From assembly GCA_016708465.1 (NCBI GenBank), contig JADJFT010000001.1, forward strand, positions 310,001 to 374,000: DNA of 64,000 bases, read 5' to 3'. Below are positions 28,538 through 35,782 of the stretch, in pieces (the first letter of the stretch is position 1; every line of letters starts with the position of its first letter). This DNA comes from Rhodanobacteraceae bacterium (lineage in GTDB: Bacteria > Pseudomonadota > Gammaproteobacteria > Xanthomonadales > Ahniellaceae). Under the pieces are notes generated by a model. It did no database searches and was not told the DNA's origin. It was given only the letters and a program-made list of their open reading frames with translations. A program made the position numbers and the translations under genes.

Positions 28538-29140
28538 ATGGCCTATGTCTTGATCGTGCTCTGGAATCTCGCAACCTTGGTGCCGATCTGGCTCGGCTGG
28601 TGGGATGTATTCGCCGTGCTCGGTCTGTATTGGTTCGAAAATCTCTGCACCGGCGTTGTCCAGTTCCAGAAACTACGTGATGCCGAAGCACATTCCGGCA
28701 GCAAACCGGAAGCAGTCCCGCTGAGCAAATTTTTTGCGCTGCACTACGGCATCTTCACCGCGGTGCATGGCTTACTGGTATTGGTGTTCTTCGGTCTGGT
28801 GATGGGCGGACTGTGGCAACAGGGCCAGGCGTGGTGGCTGTCCGCGATCATCATCGCGGCGATTCACTATCTTGGATTTCGCAGTGAATGGCGGGCACGA
28901 CAAGACTGGACGCGCACCACACCAGGACGCGTGATGGCCGAGCCCTATGCGCGTGTGCTGGTGCTGCATGTCATCGTCATCGCTGGCGGCTGGTTGGCGT
29001 TGTCGGCACCGTCACCGCAATCGATTCTGAAGCTGTTCGCTTTGATCAAGCTTGGCGTCGAACTGATCGCCGCCTTCATTTGGTCGCGGTTTGCGCTGAA
29101 AAAATGCCATGAGTCTTCCTGCCAACGCTGCACCGGGTGA
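28538..29140 (+). CDS. Membrane protein of the DUF6498 type
   Basis: 200 residues with about five membrane helices (for example AYVLIVLWNLATLVPIWLGW, GLYWFENLCTGVVQF, GIFTAVHGLLVLVFFGLVMG). The pattern GLYWFENLCTG with HYGIFTAVHG resembles the family I know as DUF6498; its function is unknown. It ends with a small cysteine-containing tail, KCHESSCQRC. The ATG at 28538 starts just before the first helix. It is divergent from the multiheme cytochrome and shares its FNR-containing upstream region. An EamA transporter follows after 42 bases. Confidence 0.65.
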   Translation: MAYVLIVLWNLATLVPIWLGWWDVFAVLGLYWFENLCTGVVQFQKLRDAEAHSGSKPEAVPLSKFFALHYGIFTAVHGLLVLVFFGLVMGGLWQQGQAWWLSAIIIAAIHYLGFRSEWRARQDWTRTTPGRVMAEPYARVLVLHVIVIAGGWLALSAPSPQSILKLFALIKLGVELIAAFIWSRFALKKCHESSCQRCTG

Positions 29141-29182
29141 GTTTCCGGTCGGCGACCTGTTTGATGTCGACAACGGAATCTG

Positions 29183-30094
29183 ATGAATACGACGACTATC
29201 GATGCGCCCGGTGCGCCCGCCCGCGATTGTTTGAGCCTATTTGAACTCGCCGTGCTCGGCGCGATCTGGGGCGCAAGTTTCATGTTTCAGCGCGTCGCTG
29301 CACCGGAATTCGGCGCCTTCGCGCTGGCCGAACTGCGCCTTGCACTCGGCGCGCTGGTGTTGTTGCCTTTTCTGTGGCGATCGTGGCGCAGTTTTCCGGC
29401 CCGGGTATGGCCGATGCTGGCGCTGTTGGGCGCAATCAATTCGGCCGTGCCATTTGCCCTATTCGCCTACGCGGCTCAGCATGCGCCCGCCGGAATCGGT
29501 GCCATTTGCAACAGCATGGCAGTGCTGTTTACCGCCTTGGTCGCGTACCTGTTCTTTGGCGAAAAAATCGGTTTGCGCCGCAGTATCGCCTTGTTGGCCG
29601 GGTTTGCCGGCGTGATCGTACTCGCCAGTGCCAAGACCGCTGGCGCCAGTATCGGGCTTGCGGTTGCGGTCGGAACCGGGGCGGCGCTGCTCTACGGTGT
29701 CGGTGCGAACTTGGTGCGCAAACAACTCGTAGGCATGCCGCCGATCGCAGTCGCCGCCGCCACCCTGAGTTTCGCGAGCCTCGAACTGCTGCCGTTCGCA
29801 GTTCGTCATTGGCCGGAAGTGATGCCATCGACGCATGCTTGGTTGTCGACGATTGCGCTCGGCGCAATCTGTACCGGTGCCGCCTATGCGATTTACTACC
29901 GGCTGATCGTACGCATCGGTGCCTCACGCGCGGTCACCGTGACTTATCTGGTGCCGTTATTCGCAGTGGCTTGGGCATGGCTGTTGCTCGGTGAACCGCT
30001 GACCTTGCCGATGGCCGTATCAGCCACCCTCATTCTCGGCAGTGTTGCTTTCAGCGGCCATCGTCAACGCGACGACCGCAACGCAGGGGCTTAA
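29183..30094 (+). CDS. DMT superfamily (EamA) transporter
   Basis: 303 residues with ten predicted membrane helices arranged as two EamA repeats (WGASFMFQRVAAPEFGAFAL in the first, GAAYAIYYRLIVRIGASRAV in the second). The family exports metabolites such as amino acids or nucleosides, and the substrate cannot be inferred. Its TAA shares bases with the stop of the convergent zinc-finger gene (TTAA at 30091-30094). Confidence 0.88.
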   Translation: MNTTTIDAPGAPARDCLSLFELAVLGAIWGASFMFQRVAAPEFGAFALAELRLALGALVLLPFLWRSWRSFPARVWPMLALLGAINSAVPFALFAYAAQHAPAGIGAICNSMAVLFTALVAYLFFGEKIGLRRSIALLAGFAGVIVLASAKTAGASIGLAVAVGTGAALLYGVGANLVRKQLVGMPPIAVAAATLSFASLELLPFAVRHWPEVMPSTHAWLSTIALGAICTGAAYAIYYRLIVRIGASRAVTVTYLVPLFAVAWAWLLLGEPLTLPMAVSATLILGSVAFSGHRQRDDRNAGA

Positions 30095-30357
30095 CGCAAC
30101 TGACTGTCTTTACTTCCACGACTGTTGTAGCCACTGAATGGACCGTCGTCGCGGTCGGCGGCTTCTTGGCACGACACGCATAACCGCACGCCGGGCACCG
30201 CTGCACGACGCGCTTCCGGGATCGGTGCATCACAAGCCTCGCAGTGCGACCGACCCGGCCCCTTGCTCATACGACGACGTGCCCGCTCGACGGCGTCGCC
30301 GATGGTCGCGTCGATCTGATCCTGCACCGCCCCATCGCCAGCCCATCCGGTTGCCAT
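30091..30357 (-). CDS. DksA/TraR-family C4-type zinc-finger protein
   Basis: 88 residues. The zinc finger is HCEACDAPIPEARRAAVPG followed by VRLCVSCQ, with a CxxC-17-CxxC spacing as in TraR/DksA short forms. The N-terminal helical part (MATGWAGDGAVQDQIDATIG) is much shorter than in DksA, so it is a TraR- or YbiI-like protein that may contact RNA polymerase. The start at 30357 is chosen because it opens this domain; upstream frame-open sequence overlaps the DUF2189 gene and is not conserved-looking. It lies 53 bases downstream of that gene. Confidence 0.88.
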   Translation of the reverse strand: MATGWAGDGAVQDQIDATIGDAVERARRRMSKGPGRSHCEACDAPIPEARRAAVPGVRLCVSCQEAADRDDGPFSGYNSRGSKDSQLR

Positions 30358-30410
30358 TCGCGTCTCCAGCACCTGCGCGTACCGAGCAATGATAGCGGCC
30401 GACCCAACGC

Positions 30411-31196
30411 CTACGCGATCGGCCAAGCCGAGGCATCGATGGTGTCGCGATAGGCATGGAACGTCGCATAGGCGAGCCAAGGCATGACCAAACCAAGGCC
30501 GATCAGCGCTGTCGCAAAGCCGAGCGCTGTCAGCAGGCAAATAATCGCTGCCCATTCCGCCAGCACCCATTTGTTGCGCAGCACGGCGTTGATGCTGGAG
30601 ATGCAAGCAGTGACCATGTCGATATCGCGGTCGGCGATCATCGGCAACGAAAATGCGGTCACGGCGAAGGTGATCGCGGCGAAAATTGAACCGACTGCCG
30701 AGCCGATCAACAAAAATTCGACCAAAGCGCGGGTGTCGCCAGTCTGCACTGGCACAAATGCGGTAAGCATCATGCCCGAGCGCGACCAGATCAAAATGAT
30801 GACGAGTTGGATCAGCGCAAAGATGCCGGCGTGGCCGGCCACACGTCGTGCGATGACGAAGGAATCGCCGAGTTTCGGCACCTGCCCGGCCAACAATCCG
30901 CGACTGACCGAGTACAAGCCGACGCCGATCAGCGGTGCGATATAAACGAATCCGGACAGCAGCGTTGCCAGCAAGGCGAAACGCCCGAGCGACCATGCGA
31001 GCCAAGAGATCGCGGCACTGATCAGCACGATGATGAGGCCGAATAGAAAGCTGAGCGCCGGCGCACGGCGCACATCGGCCCAGCCGAGCCGCAGCCAGCG
31101 CCATGGGGCTGCGAACGTCAAGTCGTGGCATGGAATGACGAAGGGTCGCCCATCGGGCTTCATCTCGTTCGATTCCGGCGGATGGTCTGAACCCAT
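30411..31196 (-). CDS. DUF2189 family membrane protein
   Basis: 261 residues with about six membrane helices (LSFLFGLIIVLISAAISWLA, GFVYIAPLIGVGLYSVSRGL, AAIICLLTALGFATALIGLG) and the N-terminal motif APWRWLRLGWADVRRAPALS, typical of DUF2189 proteins. No enzymatic motif is visible. It diverges from the FAD dehydrogenase operon across 130 bases and precedes the DksA-like gene. Confidence 0.82.
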   Translation of the reverse strand: MGSDHPPESNEMKPDGRPFVIPCHDLTFAAPWRWLRLGWADVRRAPALSFLFGLIIVLISAAISWLAWSLGRFALLATLLSGFVYIAPLIGVGLYSVSRGLLAGQVPKLGDSFVIARRVAGHAGIFALIQLVIILIWSRSGMMLTAFVPVQTGDTRALVEFLLIGSAVGSIFAAITFAVTAFSLPMIADRDIDMVTACISSINAVLRNKWVLAEWAAIICLLTALGFATALIGLGLVMPWLAYATFHAYRDTIDASAWPIA

Positions 31197-31326
31197 TGTC
31201 TACAACTCTCGAACGGTGTTCGTCGGAGCATAGCCGCGCCGCCGATGCGATCGCGCGGCGCTGCGCGTATGCTCGCAACGGTTGTCCATCCCTCATCGCG
31301 ATGATGCTCAGGAAGAAAGCCTACCC

Positions 31327-32940
31327 ATGACCGAAGAGATCGCAGCGGACGTCGTCGTCGTCGGTGGCGGCTTGGCGGGTATTGTCACCGCGCTCGAATG
31401 TCTGCGCGCCGGGATGTCAGTCACCCTGATCGACCGGGATACGCGAGAGCGCTTTGGCGGGCTGGCGCGCTGGGCGTTCGGCGGGATGGCGCTGGTCGGC
31501 ACGCCGCTGCAGGCGCGGATGAAGATTCCGGATAACCCTGAGATTGCACTGCGCGATTGGCTGCGCTTCGGCGAGGTCGATCCCGGTGATTCTTGCTCAG
31601 TGGCGTGGGCTCGGAATTATGTAGAACGTGCTAGGTCAGAGGTTTACGACTGGTTACTCATGGAAGGAATTAAGTTCCTTCCGGCAGTGAACTGGGTCGA
31701 ACGTGGTCGCTTTGGTGAGGGGAATTCGCTGCCGCGCTATCACATCGTCTGGGGTACGGCGCTGGAACTGGTATTGCGCCTTGGCGCCGCATTGGAACGC
31801 GCAGGTGCCGACAACCGCCTACGGGTGCTGCAGCAACACCGCGTGCTGGGCCTCGACCACGCCGCCGGAAAATTGAGCGGTGCAGTTGCGTTGAACGAAG
31901 TCAGTGGCAGCGAAGTGCGACTGCGTGCACCGGTTGTGGTATTGGCCATGGGGGGCATCAATGGCAGTCACGACGAATGCCGTGCGAACTGGCCCGCAGA
32001 CCGCCCACGCCCGAAGACGATGCTCAACGGTGCGCATCCGTTCGCTGACGGCAAGCTGCACCATCACGTCGCCAACCGATTCGATGGGCAGATCGTGAAT
32101 GCCGGTGAGATGTGGAATTACGCGGCCGGTTTTCCGCATCCATTCCCGCATTTCGAAGGTCATGGACTATCGACGATTCCGTGCAAGTCGGCACTTTGGC
32201 TGGATCATCGTGGCGAACGCATCGGCCCGGAGCCATTGGTCACCGGTTTCGACACGAATTGGCTGTGTCGGCGCGTGGCCGAACAGGAACAGCCATGGAC
32301 TTGGCAGCTGTTGAACTGGCGCATCGCCGCAAAGGAATTCGCGATCTCGGGTAGCGAGCACAACCCGCGTATCCGCGACCGCCAGTTCCTGCGTCTGCTC
32401 GGCGAGACGTTGTTCGGCAACCATCGCCTCGTTCGCCAGATGCAGCGCGAAAGCCCGGACTTCATCGTCGACGAAACACTGGCCGGGTTGGCGGCGAAAA
32501 TGAATGCGTTGACCTGTACGCACGATATTGATGCGCCCCGGTTGCAAGCGCTGGTCGATGCCTTCGATGCCCAGTTCGCGAACGCCAATGCCTTACACAA
32601 CGACGACCAGATCCGTCGCATCTTGCATGCGCGTCAGTGGCGCCCAGACCGACTACGTACCTGCAAGCCGGCGCCGCTGCAGCAGTCTGGGGCGGGGCCG
32701 TTCATCGCCATCCGCATGCAACTGGTGACGCGCAAGAGTTTGGGCGGATTGCGCACCGATCTAAGTAGCCGCGTACTTGATGGCACCGGCGCATCGATCT
32801 CAGGCCTGTATTGCGTCGGCGAAGCCGCAGGCTTCGGTGGCGGTGGTTCGAATGGCAAGCGTTCGCTGGAAGGTACGTTCCTGCCCGCCTGCATTTTGAC
32901 AGCGCGCGCGGCAGCCCGTGCCATCCGTAGCGGGGGCTAA
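31327..32940 (+). CDS. FAD-binding dehydrogenase (fumarate reductase/ketosteroid dehydrogenase family)
   Basis: 537 residues from the ATG at 31327, which has AGGAAG upstream. It has an N-terminal FAD motif VVVVGGGLAGIVTALECLRA, TLIDRDTRERFGGLARWAFG next to it, and the C-terminal FAD motif GLYCVGEAAGFGGGGSNGKR with SLEGTFLPACIL. This is the FAD_binding_2 fold seen in fumarate reductases and 3-ketosteroid delta-1 dehydrogenases. The substrate is unknown. It begins a tight three-gene operon with an alpha-hydroxyacid dehydrogenase (gap 4 bases) and a thiamine-diphosphate enzyme. Confidence 0.85.
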   Translation: MTEEIAADVVVVGGGLAGIVTALECLRAGMSVTLIDRDTRERFGGLARWAFGGMALVGTPLQARMKIPDNPEIALRDWLRFGEVDPGDSCSVAWARNYVERARSEVYDWLLMEGIKFLPAVNWVERGRFGEGNSLPRYHIVWGTALELVLRLGAALERAGADNRLRVLQQHRVLGLDHAAGKLSGAVALNEVSGSEVRLRAPVVVLAMGGINGSHDECRANWPADRPRPKTMLNGAHPFADGKLHHHVANRFDGQIVNAGEMWNYAAGFPHPFPHFEGHGLSTIPCKSALWLDHRGERIGPEPLVTGFDTNWLCRRVAEQEQPWTWQLLNWRIAAKEFAISGSEHNPRIRDRQFLRLLGETLFGNHRLVRQMQRESPDFIVDETLAGLAAKMNALTCTHDIDAPRLQALVDAFDAQFANANALHNDDQIRRILHARQWRPDRLRTCKPAPLQQSGAGPFIAIRMQLVTRKSLGGLRTDLSSRVLDGTGASISGLYCVGEAAGFGGGGSNGKRSLEGTFLPACILTARAAARAIRSGG

Positions 32941-32944
32941 GGCA

Positions 32945-34096
32945 ATGTCGGCAACGCTCCCGGTGACTGTCGATGACTATCGCGAGCTCGCGCGCGGTCG
33001 ATTGCCGCGCTTTCTGTTTGACTATCTTGACGGCGGTGCCGGCACCGAACAGACACTCGCGGTGAATACGATGGACTGGGCACGATTGCGCCTGCGTCAG
33101 CGGGCATTGATCGATGTCGGTGGCATCGACACGTCGACGCAACTGTTCGGAGCATCGCTGGCGCTACCGGTCGCATTCGCGCCGATCGGGCTCGCCGGCA
33201 TGATGGCGCGCCGTGGCTAGGTTCAGGCCGTGCGCGCCGCGAATGCCATCGGCATCCCATTCACGCTGTCCACGGTCGGGCTGTGTGGCATTGATGAAGT
33301 CGCTACTGCTGCGCATGCACCGTTCTGGTTTCAGTTGTACATGTTGCGTGATCGTGGCGTCGCCAACGCATTGCTTGATCGTGCGTGGGCGGCCGGCTGT
33401 CGCACGCTGATGTTCACCATCGACCTGCCAATGCCGGGGCCACGCCATCGCGATATCCGCAATGGCCTCGCAGTTCCGGGCCGGCGGGCAAAGCTGTTGC
33501 GTACCCGCCAGTTGCTCGCTCGCCCCGGCTGGATCTGGGACGTGGCCATGCGTGGTGGTCCGTTGCGCCTCGGCAGCCTCGGCGAACACGTACCGGCGGC
33601 GCGTGACCTCGATGCCTTCCGCCAGTGGGTCGATCAGCAGTTCGACCCGACTGTCACTTGGGCCGACATCGTCTGGCTGCGGCAACGCTGGCGCGGCACA
33701 TTGCTGCTGAAAGGCATTCTCGATGCGGACGATGCACGTGCGTCGATCGATGCCGGCGCAGACGGCATCGTCGTGTCGAATCACGGTGGGCGTCAGCTCG
33801 ATGGTGCTGCGTCTACCGCGTCAAAGCTGCCGGCCATCGTCAATGCCGTCGGCGCCTCTACGCAGGTATTGGTCGATGGCGGAATCCGTAGCGGTATCGA
33901 TGTATTCCGCGCACTGGCATTGGGTGTACGTGGCGTACTGATCGGTCGGCCCTGGGTTTATGCGCTCGCAGCAGGTGGCGAACCGGGCGTGCGCGCCTTG
34001 TTGAGCTGCTGGCAACGCGAGTTGGCGACGACCATGGCACTGACCGGCGTGACCCGCATCGATGCTATCGGCTCGCAACAACTTGATCCTATCTGA
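32945..34096 (+). pseudogene. FMN-dependent alpha-hydroxy-acid dehydrogenase (LldD family), in-frame TAG
   Basis: The frame reads as a full-length 383-codon FMN enzyme interrupted by one TAG at 33218-33220 (AGMMARRG, stop, VQAVRAANAIGIP). Relatives have Glu at the stop, so GAG to TAG is the simplest change. Family motifs are FLFDYLDGGAGTE near the start, FTLSTVGLCGIDE, FQLYMLRDRG, and the active-site DGIVVSNHGGRQLDGA with VLVDGGIRSGIDVFRA. Members oxidise lactate, glycolate or mandelate to the 2-oxoacid. It is sandwiched between an FAD dehydrogenase and a ThDP decarboxylase-like gene. Whether the stop is real is uncertain. Confidence 0.86.
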
Positions 34097-34119
34097 CGAC
34101 TCAAGCACCGGAGATCTCT

Positions 34120-35778
34120 ATGCCCAATGGCGCGCAAGCCCTTATGAAGACGCTAGCCGATGCCGGCATCGACGTCTGCTTCAGCAATCCGGGCACGAGC
34201 GAAATGCATTTCGTTGCCGCGCTCGATGACGAACCGCGCATGCGCGCCGTGCTGACTTTATTCGAAGGTGTCGCCACGGGTGCTGCGGACGGCTACGCGC
34301 GCATGGCGGACAAGCCGGCAGTGACGCTACTGCACCTTGGTTGTGGGTTGGGCAACGGCCTCGCCAATCTGCACAACGCGCGCAAGGGCAAAGTACCGAT
34401 CGTCAACATCGTTGGCGACCATGCGACCTACCACGTCGCGCTGGACGCACAATTGCAATCCGACATTGAAACCGTGGCGCGCAATGTCTCGCCAGGCTTC
34501 GTGCGCACATCGAAGCGTACCGATGAACTCTGCCGCGACGCAGTCGATGCGATCACCGCGGCGCGTGGACGACCCGGCCAAGTGGCGACCTTGATTCTGC
34601 CGGCGGACGTGTCTTGGGGCGACGGCGGCGTGCCCTGCCCACCACCCGCAGCGCCGACGCTGTCTGCTGCCGATGAGGCGACAATCGGTGAGATCGCACA
34701 AGTCCTGCGTTCCGGCGGCCAAGCCGCGCTGTTGCTGGGTGGCCATGCGTTGCGTGAACCGGCGCTGCTTGCGGCCGCGCGCATCGCCGCGAAGACCGGG
34801 GTGAAGCTGTTGGCCGAAGTGTTCCCCACTCGACTCGAACGCGGCGCCGGTCTGCCGCAGGTCGAGCGCATTGCCTACCTTGCCGAACTGGCCGGCGTGC
34901 AACTCGCGGGGCTGCAACATCTGATTCTGGTCGATGCCAAGGCACCGGTGTCGTTCTTCGCCTATCCAGGCAAGCCGAGCGAACTCGTACCCGCAGGTTG
35001 CCGTGTGCAGACGTTGGCGACATCGGCACAGGACGCCGCGGCCAGTCTCATTCGGTTGGCATCTGCGCTGGGGGCCGAAACCGTCCAACCGCCGCTGCAG
35101 CCCGCCGCGCGCCCAGCACGCCCGCGTGGTCGCTTGACCGCCGAGAAAGTGTGCAAGGCCGTTGGCTACCTGCTGCCGGAGAACGCCATCGTCGTCGACG
35201 AGGCCATTACCTCTGGCCTGATGCTCCCGGTAATGACCGCAGGTGCGCCGCGCCATGACCTGATCACCTTGACCGGCGGCGCCATCGGCCAGGGCCTGCC
35301 GAATGCCATCGGTGCCGCCATCGCCTGCCCGACACGGCCGGTGTTGGCACTGATCGGCGATGGCACCGCGATGTACACGATCCAGTCACTGTGGACGATG
35401 GCACGCGAACAGCTCGATGTGACAGTCATCATCTTCAACAACGCGTCCTACTCGGTCTTGAATGTCGAATTGGAACGTGTCGGCGCTGCGCACATTGGAC
35501 CCAAGGCGCGCTCGCAACTCGATCTCGCCAATCCACGCCTCGACTTCGCGCGACTAGCGCAAGGCATGGGTGTACACGCCATCCGTGCCGAAAGCGCTGA
35601 AAGTTTTACGCACGCACTCGACTACGCGCTCAGCCACAAAGGCCCACACCTGATCGAAGCGCTGATCCCAGAGTCGCTGAGCGGCAGCAAACGCCGGATC
35701 CTGCCGTGGATGCTCCGCGCGCTGCCCTCGCTCCCTCACTCCGTCGCGCGAGCACTCAAGCGAAAACTGGCACCGTAA
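34120..35778 (+). CDS. Thiamine-diphosphate enzyme, acetolactate synthase/benzoylformate decarboxylase-like
   Basis: 552 residues with the three ThDP-enzyme domains. The Pyr domain has the catalytic Glu in VLTLFEGVATGAADGYARMA, LNIVGDHATYH-like sequence (IVNIVGDHATYHVALDA) follows, and the PP domain has the GDG...NN cofactor motif in IGDGTAMYTIQSLWTMAREQ and VTVIIFNN. Relatives are annotated as acetolactate synthase large subunit, but no small regulatory subunit is adjacent. Following an LldD-type hydroxyacid oxidase it may instead decarboxylate or ligate a 2-oxoacid, as in the mandelate pathway. A GGAG is located upstream of ATG 34120. Confidence 0.85.
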   Translation: MPNGAQALMKTLADAGIDVCFSNPGTSEMHFVAALDDEPRMRAVLTLFEGVATGAADGYARMADKPAVTLLHLGCGLGNGLANLHNARKGKVPIVNIVGDHATYHVALDAQLQSDIETVARNVSPGFVRTSKRTDELCRDAVDAITAARGRPGQVATLILPADVSWGDGGVPCPPPAAPTLSAADEATIGEIAQVLRSGGQAALLLGGHALREPALLAAARIAAKTGVKLLAEVFPTRLERGAGLPQVERIAYLAELAGVQLAGLQHLILVDAKAPVSFFAYPGKPSELVPAGCRVQTLATSAQDAAASLIRLASALGAETVQPPLQPAARPARPRGRLTAEKVCKAVGYLLPENAIVVDEAITSGLMLPVMTAGAPRHDLITLTGGAIGQGLPNAIGAAIACPTRPVLALIGDGTAMYTIQSLWTMAREQLDVTVIIFNNASYSVLNVELERVGAAHIGPKARSQLDLANPRLDFARLAQGMGVHAIRAESAESFTHALDYALSHKGPHLIEALIPESLSGSKRRILPWMLRALPSLPHSVARALKRKLAP

Positions 35779-35782
35779 GCAA

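Noticed and set aside
13707..33220. Amber (TAG) recoding, suggested by in-frame TAG codons in the sensor kinase and the hydroxyacid dehydrogenase
   Set aside because: TAG ends other genes normally (low-molecular-weight PTP at 6124-6126; the minus-strand gene ending at 52291), so it is an ordinary stop here.
34120..35778. Firm assignment as acetolactate synthase (ilvB)
   Set aside because: No small subunit or ilv genes nearby, and the neighbours suggest a catabolic 2-oxoacid enzyme. Left as a family-level call.
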